The notes beneath the pieces were generated by a model, which was not told the origin of the DNA, searched no databases, and saw only the letters and a list, made by a program, of their open reading frames with translations. A DNA stretch of 64,000 bases from PMG-095 sp049324695 (lineage in GTDB: Bacteria; Myxococcota_A; Polyangia; Polyangiales; Polyangiaceae), in NCBI GenBank assembly GCA_049324695.1, contig JBMOMJ010000066.1:124001-188000 (forward strand), written 5' to 3'. The position numbers and the translations under genes are program-made. Positions 17,116-25,834 of the stretch are shown piece by piece (position 1 is the stretch's first letter; every line of letters starts with the position of its first letter).

Positions 17116-18693
17116 TCATTCGCGGAAGCGCGTGGAGTCGATGCGGTACTTGCCGGCTTTGTAGCGCACGATGCGCTCGGTGGTGCCCAGGGCGCGTGCT
17201 GCGCGAGCACAGTTGCCGCGCGCGTGACGCAGCGCCTCTTCGATCATCTGGCGTTCGAGGCGCGCTACGGCGTCCGCCAACGTGAGCCGCTCGACCGGGC
17301 GATCGCGCGTCGCCGACAGAATGTTTTCCGGCAAGTGATGCTCTTGAATCACGAAGCCGTCGCACACCACCACGGCGCGCTCGATGACGTTCTCCAGCTC
17401 GCGCACGTTGCCGGGCCAGGCGTACTGGCCCAAGACTTCTAGCGCGCCGCTGGAAACACGCGCGATTTTGCGGCGATGCTCGCTCGCAAACTTGCTCAAG
17501 AAGTACTCGGCAAGCGCGGGAATGTCAGCGCGACGTTCGCGCAACGCGGGCAGCGCGATGGTGAACACGTTCAGGCGGTAATACAGGTCTTCTCGGAAGG
17601 TGCCTGCCGTGACCGCTCGCTCCATGTCCTTGTTGGTAGCGGCCACGATGCGCACGTCGGTGCGAAGCGTTTCGCTGCCACCCAAGCGCTCGAACTCGCG
17701 CGACTGCAGCACGCGCAGCAACTTGGCTTGCGTCGTGGGAGAGAGCTCCCCAATCTCATCCAAGAACAGCGTGCCGCCTTGGGCCAGCTCGAACCGGCCT
17801 TTGCGGCGCGCGTGGGCACCCGTGAACGCGCCGCGCTCGTGGCCAAACAACTCGGACTCGAACAGTGTCTCAGGCAGCGCCGCGCAGTTCACCCGCACGA
17901 ACGGTTGGCGCGCACGCATCGAGTTGTTGTGAATGGCGTGAGCCACCAGCTCTTTGCCCGTGCCGGACTCGCCGCGAATCAGAGCGGTCGCGTTGGTGCG
18001 CGCGACCTGGCCCACCTGCTCGTAGACCTGGCGCATCGCAGCGCTCGCGCCGATCATGTTCGAGTACTCGAACACCGCGCGCTGTGAGCGCTGTTCCACT
18101 TCGTCCGCCGCGCGATCGTCCAGGCCGCGGCTTTCGAGGCGCGCCGCACGCAGCGCTTGGCCCACCAGCGAAGCCGCGATTTCCAGCACGCCGAGTCGGC
18201 CGTTGAAGTCGTCGTTCGCGGAGCGCGGGAAGTACGCCGAAAGCGCGCCGACGTGGCGACCCGCCATCGTCACTGGCACGCTCACGAGGCTCCAATGACC
18301 GTCCGACCAAGCGGAAAGATCCGACAACTCCGACAAGGCCATCGGTTCGTGTCGCAACACCGGCACCACGATCGGGCGTCCGCTTTCCGAAACACGACCT
18401 GCGACGCCCTGCCCGAAGCGCAAACGGAACTGATCCGCTGGCAAACCATGAGTGGCTTCGATCTCGAGGGTGCGCCGTTCGGGATCGGCAACCGACAACA
18501 ACGAACGCAACGCAGCGAGACGTCGATCCAGCACACGCAGAGCGCGCGCGATTGCGTCTGGCACATCACCCCCAGAAGTGAGATGACGGCCTACTTCAGC
18601 GAGCGCGATCAGATGCTCGGGTGCAGAAGCCGCTTCCGATTCGTTCGATGCGCTGGAGCGAATTGGGGTTTCGAGCAGAGAGGCTCTAATCAA
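17116..18693 (-). CDS. GAF-domain sigma-54-dependent transcriptional activator
   Basis: 525-residue enhancer-binding protein. GAF sensor at about 25-185, AAA+ domain about 212-435 with Walker A GESGTGKE at 241, the sigma-54 contact loop GAFTGA at 288-293, Walker B GGTLFLDEIGEL and the arginine-finger region, then a Fis-type helix-turn-helix at about 480-520 (ARGNCARAARALGTTERIVRYKA). The layout matches NifA/FhlA-type regulators with no receiver domain, so the input is probably a small molecule sensed by GAF. Cotranscription with hemD is likely but may be incidental. Confidence 0.93.
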   Translation of the reverse strand: MIRASLLETPIRSSASNESEAASAPEHLIALAEVGRHLTSGGDVPDAIARALRVLDRRLAALRSLLSVADPERRTLEIEATHGLPADQFRLRFGQGVAGRVSESGRPIVVPVLRHEPMALSELSDLSAWSDGHWSLVSVPVTMAGRHVGALSAYFPRSANDDFNGRLGVLEIAASLVGQALRAARLESRGLDDRAADEVEQRSQRAVFEYSNMIGASAAMRQVYEQVGQVARTNATALIRGESGTGKELVAHAIHNNSMRARQPFVRVNCAALPETLFESELFGHERGAFTGAHARRKGRFELAQGGTLFLDEIGELSPTTQAKLLRVLQSREFERLGGSETLRTDVRIVAATNKDMERAVTAGTFREDLYYRLNVFTIALPALRERRADIPALAEYFLSKFASEHRRKIARVSSGALEVLGQYAWPGNVRELENVIERAVVVCDGFVIQEHHLPENILSATRDRPVERLTLADAVARLERQMIEEALRHARGNCARAARALGTTERIVRYKAGKYRIDSTRFRE

Positions 18694-18938
18694 GCCGAGC
18701 TAGTATCACTCGCCGCATCTTGCGGCCACGTTTCGTGGATGTAACCGGGTGTGCATCATGACAGCGTTGTCGTTTGGAAACTTGACGGAAACCGACACTT
18801 TTCGGGCGGCCGGCAAGAGACGCACGCACGCGTTCCGAGGCAACTTGGTCTTCGAGCACAACTGCCACGATTCGAGACGAATCGACAGCACCCATAAGGG
18901 TGACGCGCTCCTACGTGAGGGCAAGGGTCGCTACAAAA

Positions 18939-20063
18939 ATGTCGGGAACTCGGCGAACTTCTAGGTTCTTCGAACCACTCCACGAGCCTCAGTTTCCTCC
19001 GGCGCCGCTCGGAATGAAGGGACGGGCCCGCGAGCTTGGTACACTCGTGCGAACCATCGAAGCAACGCGTCCAGCACGCATCGCGCTAGTGGGTTCGGGC
19101 GGCAGCGGCAAGTCGATGTTGGCCGCGGCGCTTGGCCACCGCTTGCGTCGCTCGTTCGAGGGACGCATCGATTGGTTTCGCGTCGGCGCCTGGGATTTTC
19201 AGACGGTGACCGAGATGCTCGCGCTGCGCTTCAACGTTTCGCGCGGCGAGGGCTGCGTGAAGCGTTTGCAGCGCTACTTGGCGGACGGGCCCGAGCGCCT
19301 GATTGTGCTCGATAATCACGAAAATGATTCGGCGATGGCGCGGGTCTTGGCCGCCTTTGCGAACTCGAAGGTGACTTTTGTCATCACCGCGCGCCGCTGC
19401 CTACTGGGCGGAGTGTTGGTGTTCCCGGTTACGGCTCCGCTCGTCACCTCCGGCGCGAGTGCGTTCCCGCGCGTCGCGAAGCTCACACGCACGTTGCGCT
19501 GGAACCCGCTCGCGCTCGACATCGCCGACAGCATCGTAGGCGCCGGCGACGCGAGCGTTCGAGAGCTCGATGAGTATCTGCGAACACATGGCGTCGCGGA
19601 AGTGCGCGCACTCGAACACGAGGACGACGTTCCAGAGCTCGCGTTGCTAATCGGTTGGGCGTGGCAACGTTTGAGCCCTCCCGCTCATCGTGTTCTCGGT
19701 GTGCTTGCTCATGTCGAAGGTGACAACGTCGATGCGAGGTCGCTCGCCGTGCTCGCGAGGATGCGCCGGCCCATCGACGCGGCCATCGCCGAGCTCAGCC
19801 GCTGGCACCTGCTACAAGAGCCAGTGGTTGGTCGCTACACGTTGCATGCGGTGGTGCGTCACGCGGTTGCTCGGCGCACACGCCCCATGCCGGAACGCTT
19901 GTTCGAGTATTACGTGAGCCTGTTGGAGCGCGATCCGGCGCGTTTCGAGCTCGAGCAAACGCACTTGTTCGCTGCCATGGACCACGCCTATCGCGAGAGT
20001 AACATGACCGCCATCCTACGCGTGGACGCGCTCGTGCGCCGGCTCGAAGGCGCGGACGACTGA
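18939..20063 (+). CDS. STAND-like (NB-ARC-type) ATPase, no recognised effector domain
   Basis: 374 residues from the start at 18939 (MSGTRRTSRFF). The N-terminal segment MKGRARELGTLVRTIEATRP resembles the entry of STAND NTPases. Walker A is GSGGSGKSM, Walker B-like RLIVLDNHEN, sensor-1-like VTFVITARR, and WNPLALDIADSIVG matches the GLPLAL step of NB-ARC proteins. A winged-helix-like region follows (AWQRLSPPAHRVLGVLAHVEG). The C-terminal TPR or WD repeats normal in this class are missing and no DNA-binding domain is seen. It ends 58 bases before a peptide-binding protein gene on the same strand. Confidence 0.78.
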   Translation: MSGTRRTSRFFEPLHEPQFPPAPLGMKGRARELGTLVRTIEATRPARIALVGSGGSGKSMLAAALGHRLRRSFEGRIDWFRVGAWDFQTVTEMLALRFNVSRGEGCVKRLQRYLADGPERLIVLDNHENDSAMARVLAAFANSKVTFVITARRCLLGGVLVFPVTAPLVTSGASAFPRVAKLTRTLRWNPLALDIADSIVGAGDASVRELDEYLRTHGVAEVRALEHEDDVPELALLIGWAWQRLSPPAHRVLGVLAHVEGDNVDARSLAVLARMRRPIDAAIAELSRWHLLQEPVVGRYTLHAVVRHAVARRTRPMPERLFEYYVSLLERDPARFELEQTHLFAAMDHAYRESNMTAILRVDALVRRLEGADD

Positions 20064-20121
20064 AGCCGGTTGACGCGGAAAGCATCAGGGAGTTTGCTTC
20101 GAGGCTGGCAGAGCGCCTCGC

Positions 20122-22263
20122 ATGCTCACCCGTCGGCTTCTTCTCTTTCTTCCGATCGTGGTTTTGGTTGCCCTCTTCCAGTCGGCGCTATGGGTGCCGA
20201 GTTACGGCAGTCAATCGACCAACGACCATCCAGAACGCCTCACTACCTTCATCGAGGCGCACATCGGCGACGCCAAGCTATTGAACCCGGTGGTTGCCGC
20301 CGACAACGTCAGCTCACAGCTGATCTCACGGCGCTTGTTCGAGAGCTTGCTCGACGTGGACGAGCGCCTGGAAGTCAAAGGGCGCCTCGCGGAGCGCTTC
20401 GAGCTCAGTGAGATTGCGTACCTTGCTGCGATTCCCGAACGGAAGCTGCCCAACGGACGCGCGGCCACGGCGCAAGCGTTGCTCGAAACCATGCGAGGTG
20501 CCTTCGATGAAGGCAAGCTGCCCGAGCTCAAGGCGCTCGTTACGAGCCTCGCGCTGCTCCCGGCGCTCGAGCGCCCCTTCAGCGAAGAGGTGGTGCACAC
20601 ATCGGCCAAGGGCAAGCCGGAGCCCTACGAGATCAAGGGTTTTATCAGCGTGCCCGAGCGTGTCGAAATCAAGCTGACGCGCGTCACGTCGAGCCTTTTC
20701 GATCAGCTGAGCGAGATTTTGGGAGCGGACTACTTCAAGGAGTACCCGTTTGCCGCGCGCTTCAAGCTGGAGAAGCAACAGGATCTGGCTGAGCTCCGCC
20801 CCAAGATGCCGGCGATCTTGCCAATCGGGGAGCACAACCCGAAGTTGACCTTCTACTTGCGTCATGGCGTGCGCTTTCACGATGGCAAGCCGTTCACCGC
20901 TGCCGACGTGAAGGCCACCTACGAAGCTTTCATCGACGGCAAGACCGCTTCGCCGCGCGCGGCGTCTTTCGAACCGATTCGTGAACTGCGCGTCATCGAC
21001 GACTTCACGGTGGAGGTCATCTACAAACGCCTGTACGCGGGTGCCGTCACGGATTGGATGCTCGAAATCGTGCCTGCCCATTACGTGAATCCGGCGGCGC
21101 TCGAGCGAGAAATGAACGAGCGCAAGTTGTCGGCAAACGAGCGCGCAGCGTTTTCGTTGCGCCAGTCGCGTTTCAACAAGAACCCGGTGGGCACTGGGCC
21201 CTTTCGCTTCGTCGAATGGCGGCCCGACGAGTTCGTGCACGTCGTGCGCAATGACGACTACTGGGGCAAAAAGCCGGAATACCGCGACCTCTATGTGCGA
21301 CCGATTCCGGACTATGTTTCGCAGGAGCTCGAGCTTCACGCCGGCGCCATCGACATGTACGAGCCGTTGCCGCACCAGGTCGCTCGTTACAAGAAGGACG
21401 ACCGCTATCAGGTGGTGTCAGGCTCCGAAGGGTACTACGTGTACATCGGCTACAACCTGCGGCGGCCGCTGTTCCAAGACGTCAACGTGCGTCGCGCGCT
21501 CGGGATGGCCATCAACGTCGACGACATCATCAAGTACGTGTTGTACGGCGAGGGCAAGCGCACGAGCGGGCCCTACTATTCGTACACGCCGTTCTATGAT
21601 CCCGAGACACCGCTAATTCCCTACGATCCGAAAGCGGCCGCAGATCTCTTGGCCAGCGCTGGTTGGGTCAAAAACAAGGACGGCTGGCTCGAGAAGAACG
21701 GCAAAGTGCTGGAGTTCACGTTGATCACCAACAACGGCAACCCACAGCGCAAGGCCATCATGACCATCGCGCAAGATGCCTGGCGCAAGTTGGGTGTGAA
21801 CTGCACGGCGCAAGCCTTCGAGTGGACGGCCTTTCTCGAGGACTTCATCGAGACCAACAAGTTCGACGCCTATGTGCTCGGCTGGGTCGGCGGCGACATC
21901 AATCCCGACAAGTTCGACATTTGGCATTCGAGCCAAACCAACGCCTATCAGCTCAACCACGTTGGTTATCAGAATGCCGAGGCGGATCGCATGATCGAGC
22001 AACTGCGCCAGGAATACGATCGGCCTACGCAGATTCGGCTGGCGCGCGCGCTGCACCGCAAGATCGCTTCCGATCAGCCGTACACCTTCTTGTACGAGCC
22101 GACACGGCCGTATGTGCTCGACAAGCGCATCTTCGTTGTGAATCGCGGCCCGGATGGCAAAGAGCACTACGAGAAGATTCGGCCAACGCCGAGCGGGGAC
22201 ATCTCCTATTACTTCGACAACTGGCGCAAGCTCGCGGCGAGCGCACACGCGGCGGGGAACTGA
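20122..22263 (+). CDS. Peptide-type ABC transporter substrate-binding protein, oversized
   Basis: 713 residues, SBP_bac_5 family, much longer than the usual 530-560. Signal or anchor MLTRRLLLFLPIVVLVALF. An insert of about 130 residues (roughly 85-230, charged, helical) precedes the canonical LTFYLRHGVRFHDGKPFTAA segment. Later landmarks are NPVGTGPFRFVEWRPDEFVH, DVNVRRALGMAINVDDIIKY and LGWVGGDINPDKF. First gene of an A-B-C set with no ATPase genes nearby; the closest peptide-class ATPases are the two pairs at 5.9-7.9 and 11.9-13.9 kb. Confidence 0.92.
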   Translation: MLTRRLLLFLPIVVLVALFQSALWVPSYGSQSTNDHPERLTTFIEAHIGDAKLLNPVVAADNVSSQLISRRLFESLLDVDERLEVKGRLAERFELSEIAYLAAIPERKLPNGRAATAQALLETMRGAFDEGKLPELKALVTSLALLPALERPFSEEVVHTSAKGKPEPYEIKGFISVPERVEIKLTRVTSSLFDQLSEILGADYFKEYPFAARFKLEKQQDLAELRPKMPAILPIGEHNPKLTFYLRHGVRFHDGKPFTAADVKATYEAFIDGKTASPRAASFEPIRELRVIDDFTVEVIYKRLYAGAVTDWMLEIVPAHYVNPAALEREMNERKLSANERAAFSLRQSRFNKNPVGTGPFRFVEWRPDEFVHVVRNDDYWGKKPEYRDLYVRPIPDYVSQELELHAGAIDMYEPLPHQVARYKKDDRYQVVSGSEGYYVYIGYNLRRPLFQDVNVRRALGMAINVDDIIKYVLYGEGKRTSGPYYSYTPFYDPETPLIPYDPKAAADLLASAGWVKNKDGWLEKNGKVLEFTLITNNGNPQRKAIMTIAQDAWRKLGVNCTAQAFEWTAFLEDFIETNKFDAYVLGWVGGDINPDKFDIWHSSQTNAYQLNHVGYQNAEADRMIEQLRQEYDRPTQIRLARALHRKIASDQPYTFLYEPTRPYVLDKRIFVVNRGPDGKEHYEKIRPTPSGDISYYFDNWRKLAASAHAAGN

Positions 22264-22265
22264 GC

Positions 22266-23228
22266 ATGTGGACGTTTTTGATCCGCACCGTGCTGCAGCG
22301 CTGCGTGCTCTTGTTCTTCATCTCGATCATCGCGCACGCGGTGGTGCACCTCGCGCCGGGTGCGCCGACCGAGGTCGATCCACTGAACCCGCGCATGAAG
22401 GCTGCGGACGTGGTGAAGATCCGCAAGGCATTCCACCTCGATGAGCCCTTGCACGAGCAGTACTATCACTGGGCACGCGACTTGGTGACCGGCGAGCTGC
22501 GCTCATTCAAGGACGGCGCGCCCGTGTTGCCGCGCATTTGGCAGCGCTTCCTCAATTCGCTGCCGCTATTTGCGTGCAGCACACTCATCACCTGGACGTT
22601 GTCGTTCCCTCTCGGCATTCGCGCCGGCAGGTTACGCGGAGGTTCATTCGATCGCTCGACCACCGTGCTCGCTTACGCGTTGATCTCTGTGCCGAGCTTC
22701 TTTCTGTCCTATTTGATCATGATCGGGGTGGTGCGCACCTTTGAGCTGCCAGTGCTGGGTATGCACACCTTCGGTACGCAGCGCGCGGGTGGTTGGACGC
22801 GTTCCGCAGATGCCGTGTGGCACGTTGCCATTCCCGCGGTGATGTCCGCTCTGACCGGTATCGCCGTGCTCTCGCGCTACGTGCGCTCGCAAATGGTTGA
22901 GGTGCTCGGCCAAGACTACGTGCGCACTGCGCGCGCCAAAGGCCTATCCGAAGATCGCGTGGTGTACGGACATGCCCTGCGTAATGCACTCTTGCCGTTC
23001 GTCACCATGTTCGGCTTTCTGCTGCCTGGCCTCATCGGCGGCTCGGTGATCTTCGAGAGCATCTTCGCGTGGCCTGGGCTCGGCCGCCTCGGCTACGAAG
23101 CCATCCTGGCGCGCGATTTTCCCATGATTTTGACGCTGAACTTCATCGCCGCGGTGCTCACCCTGCTCGGTGTTTTGATCTCGGACATCCTCTACGCGGT
23201 TGTAGATCCGCGCATTCGGCTCGAGTGA
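22266..23228 (+). CDS. Peptide-type ABC transporter permease, OppB type
   Basis: 320 residues from the ATG at 22266, two bases after the binding-protein stop. The N-terminal helix RTVLQRCVLLFFISIIAHAV and the periplasmic LAPGAP motif are standard for OppB/DppB. The EAA coupling loop DYVRTARAKGLSEDRVVYGH and the closing AVVDPRIRLE are present. The same reading frame extends upstream across the binding-protein gene but only as Arg/His-rich non-family sequence. Its stop overlaps the start of the next permease (TGATG). Confidence 0.93.
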   Translation: MWTFLIRTVLQRCVLLFFISIIAHAVVHLAPGAPTEVDPLNPRMKAADVVKIRKAFHLDEPLHEQYYHWARDLVTGELRSFKDGAPVLPRIWQRFLNSLPLFACSTLITWTLSFPLGIRAGRLRGGSFDRSTTVLAYALISVPSFFLSYLIMIGVVRTFELPVLGMHTFGTQRAGGWTRSADAVWHVAIPAVMSALTGIAVLSRYVRSQMVEVLGQDYVRTARAKGLSEDRVVYGHALRNALLPFVTMFGFLLPGLIGGSVIFESIFAWPGLGRLGYEAILARDFPMILTLNFIAAVLTLLGVLISDILYAVVDPRIRLE

Positions 23229-24208
23229 TGCAACCGTTCTCAATTTCCAGTCCGCCCGAAGCCGAAGCCGAGGCGCTCGGCGCTCCCGAGACCCCGCTGG
23301 AGCAAGCAGTGCGTCACTTTCGGCGCGACCGCTTGGCGATGACTGCCTTGACCGTGTTGCTCGCGCAAGTGGTCATCGCGCTGCTCGGAAAGCTGTTCAC
23401 CTCCTGGTGGGTGCTCTTCGATCCCAGCGTTGTACGCCTAGTCGACAAGCTGCGCCCACCGCTTTCCGCACCCAGTCGCGACCTGCTGCATCCTGACCAG
23501 CTCCCCACGTTCGGCGTTTACTTGCTCGGCACGGACGAACTCGGGCGTGACGTGTTCGCGCGCATGTTGCAGGGCGCGTTCGTTTCGCTCTCCATCGGCA
23601 TCGTGGCGGTCAGTATTTCGATTGGCATCGGCATCCTGCTCGGCGGTTTGGCTGGCTACTTCGGTCAGCGCAAGCTCGGCTTCATCAGCATCGATACCCT
23701 GATCATGCGCTTCACCGACGTGGTGCTGTGCTTCCCCACCTTCTTCTTGATCCTGACCGTCGTCGCGCTGCTCCCGCCCAGCATCTTCTACGTCATGATC
23801 GTCATCGGCGTCACCAGCTGGATGGGCACCGCCCGCTTCGTACGTGCCGAATTCATGGCCCAACGCGAGCAAGACTACGTCATTGCGGCGCACGCCCTCG
23901 GCCTCTCGGAGTGGCGCATCATCTTCCGCCATCTCATTCCCAACGCCATGGCGCCCGTCTTCGTCTCTGCCACCATCGATGTGGCCTCCGCCATCCTCAC
24001 CGAGTCAGCCCTCTCCTTCCTCGGCTTTGGCGTTCAACCTCCGCACGCTACCTGGGGCAACATCCTCGCCGACGGGCGCGTCTACATCTTCGACGCGCCA
24101 TGGCTCTTCGCCATCCCCGGCGCTGCAATCCTCGTCCTCGTGCTCGCCTTCAACCTAGTCGGCGAAGGCCTGCGCGAAGCCCTCAGCCCGAAGTTGCGCC
24201 TGCGATAG
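23228..24208 (+). CDS. Peptide-type ABC transporter permease, OppC type
   Basis: 326 residues from the ATG at 23228, overlapping the previous stop by one base. It has the OppC-family LGTDELGRDVFARMLQGA region, helices such as FPTFFLILTVVALLPP, the EAA loop DYVIAAHALGLSEWRIIFRH and LTESALSFLGFGVQPPHATWG. The 3-prime half is strongly C-rich in third positions on this strand, unlike the previous two genes. No ATPase gene follows; the next gene is on the opposite strand. Confidence 0.93.
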   Translation: MQPFSISSPPEAEAEALGAPETPLEQAVRHFRRDRLAMTALTVLLAQVVIALLGKLFTSWWVLFDPSVVRLVDKLRPPLSAPSRDLLHPDQLPTFGVYLLGTDELGRDVFARMLQGAFVSLSIGIVAVSISIGIGILLGGLAGYFGQRKLGFISIDTLIMRFTDVVLCFPTFFLILTVVALLPPSIFYVMIVIGVTSWMGTARFVRAEFMAQREQDYVIAAHALGLSEWRIIFRHLIPNAMAPVFVSATIDVASAILTESALSFLGFGVQPPHATWGNILADGRVYIFDAPWLFAIPGAAILVLVLAFNLVGEGLREALSPKLRLR

Positions 24209-24251
24209 AGCTAGTGCTCCGTGCAACGCTCGTTGCCGATCGGTGCTCGTA

Positions 24252-24827
24252 CTAGCTAATCGCGCTCGCGCGATAAACTTCGTCCACCACCAGTTCCGCC
24301 GCGAGGCTCTCGATGGCTACACGGCCCCCGCTGATAGCGACACGCGTCACCCACTCGCTCTCACCTCGGCGCGAATGAACACTGATCCGCCGTTCACGGT
24401 GAGAAACAATGACGTAGTCGCGCAGGGACGGGATTGTTCGATAGTGCATCAGCTTCTCGCCGAGATCGTATTCTTCGGAAGAGTCGCTGGTCACTTCCAA
24501 GAGCAACGTCGGATTGAGAGCAGTCGCTCTAGGGCTAGGCGCATGCTGCTCGAGTGCGCCGCAAATCACAGCGCCGTCCGGAAAGGTCGCAAGCCCGACG
24601 GATTCGACGTAGATGCGCAAGTCGGAGGTGTGGACGCGACAGCTTCCGCCCTGCACTGCGTTGCCGAGCACGCGCAAAACTTCGGCAGCCAAAGCCGAGT
24701 GCTCCTCCGAACCGCCAGCCATCGCATAGATCTCGCCATCGAGAAACTCGTGCTTGGTCGGGCTTTCCAGCTCGAGCGCGACGTAGTCGGAGTAGGTGTA
24801 TCGATGAAGACGCCGAAGCTGGAGCAT
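24252..24827 (-). CDS. Uma2 family (DUF820) restriction-endonuclease-fold protein
   Basis: 191 residues of the PD-(D/E)XK-like Uma2 family. Landmarks are YVALELESPTKHEFLDGEIYAM at the N-terminus (broken here: KHEFLDGEIYAMAGGS), the HSALAAEVL helix, the active-site-like LFPDGAV equivalent TFPDGAVICG, LNPTLLLEVTSDSSEEYDLGEK and YRTIPSLRDYVIVSHRERR. Family members occur in large numbers in some bacteria and their role is unclear. It converges with the permease at 24208. Confidence 0.88.
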   Translation of the reverse strand: MLQLRRLHRYTYSDYVALELESPTKHEFLDGEIYAMAGGSEEHSALAAEVLRVLGNAVQGGSCRVHTSDLRIYVESVGLATFPDGAVICGALEQHAPSPRATALNPTLLLEVTSDSSEEYDLGEKLMHYRTIPSLRDYVIVSHRERRISVHSRRGESEWVTRVAISGGRVAIESLAAELVVDEVYRASAIS

Positions 24828-24897
24828 CGACCCAACGTTAGCACGCCGCCGCGCCCGGCCGCAGGAATAGCTCCAGCAGAAGCGTCGTTGCTACGCC

Positions 24898-25131
24898 ATG
24901 CCGAAGCGCGGCGTCCGCATCGTAGCAATCGGCGCGCTCATCGCCGTCGCGGCGGCAGTAGCTTGGTGGCGCGGTTACTTTCGCACCGATCGCTCTGAGG
25001 AAGCTCTGAGGCGAGTCGGACCCGGACTGGATCGGGCGTTGCGCGCTGGGAAGCTCGCTGGGATCGGCTGCGTTCATGCGAATTTTCAAAGAATCGAAGA
25101 CACTGGAGTTGTGGGTCGAATCCGTGTCTGA
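24898..25131 (+). pseudogene. N-terminal membrane-anchor part of a frameshifted YafK-like protein
   Basis: The first 55 codons encode a Lys/Arg start, one hydrophobic helix (VRIVAIGALIAVAAAVAWW) and a short helical linker ending ALRAGKL. This is the usual export/anchor region before the catalytic domain of YafK-type proteins. After the base near 25057 the reading no longer fits the family, and it ends at 25131. Dropping one base (the g at about 25057) joins KL to LGSAAFMRIFKES and restores a single protein of about 249 residues with the reading at 25076-25648. Confidence 0.6.
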
Positions 25132-25648
25132 GTCGCGTTTCGTTTTGTTCAAGAAGTATCCGATTTGCCGCGTTTCGGGAGGTCTTGGGCCAAAGGTTGC
25201 GAGTGGCGACGAACAGGCGCCCGAGGGCTTGTATTCGGTCACACAAGCTCAGTTGAATCCGCGCAGCCGCTTCTATCTTGCGATGAACCTGGGGTATCCG
25301 AATGCGTTCGAGGTTGCGCGGGGATGGACCGGTGAAGCGCTGATGATTCACGGCGGATGTGCGTCCATCGGCTGCTACGCAATGGGCGACGCTGCCATCG
25401 CCGAAATCTTCACAGTGGTTCGCGAAGCGCTGCGCGCCGGGCAGCCATCGGTCAGCGTGCAGGCGCTCCCATTTGCTTTGACCCCCGAGAACTTGGCGAC
25501 ACACGGTGATGCGCCGCACCGAGAATATTGGCAAACTTTGGCTCCGGCATACTCATCCTTCGAGACAGAGCACCTTCCGTCACGTGTCCGCGTGACCGCG
25601 AGTGGCTACCGCATCGAGCCCGCGCGATCCGGTATGGCAGTCCCATAG
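25076..25648 (+). CDS. L,D-transpeptidase catalytic domain, YafK family (5-prime frameshift)
   Basis: 190 residues of YkuD-fold L,D-transpeptidase, an enzyme class acting on peptidoglycan peptides in the periplasm. Family landmarks are MRIFKESKTLELWV, LFKKYPICRVSGGLGPK, APEGLYSV and the active site IHGGCASIGCYAM with catalytic His and Cys. The open frame starts only at the middle of the normal protein, with no signal peptide. The membrane anchor sits one frame away at 24898 onward. It is therefore either a recent pseudogene or a sequencing error; the catalytic residues are intact. Confidence 0.75.
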   Translation: MRIFKESKTLELWVESVSESRFVLFKKYPICRVSGGLGPKVASGDEQAPEGLYSVTQAQLNPRSRFYLAMNLGYPNAFEVARGWTGEALMIHGGCASIGCYAMGDAAIAEIFTVVREALRAGQPSVSVQALPFALTPENLATHGDAPHREYWQTLAPAYSSFETEHLPSRVRVTASGYRIEPARSGMAVP

Positions 25649-25834
25649 CGCCTCCGGGTCCGGTGCGCCTCGTGTTCGTGGCGGCGAGCAGTGCGCGCAT
25701 CGCGCCCAGCCGGGCTGGTCCTTCGTTTAACCGCGACGAGAACCGCTGCCGCAAGCGATGCCACAAAAGTTATCGCCCCCTTGCCCAGCAAACAAACTCT
25801 TCCAACTGCGCAACACGCCATACTACCGGCTCAC

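Noticed and set aside
21663..22265. Upstream extension of the OppB-type permease reading
   Set aside because: It overlaps the binding-protein gene in another frame and has no family similarity; the ATG at 22266 fits the family start.
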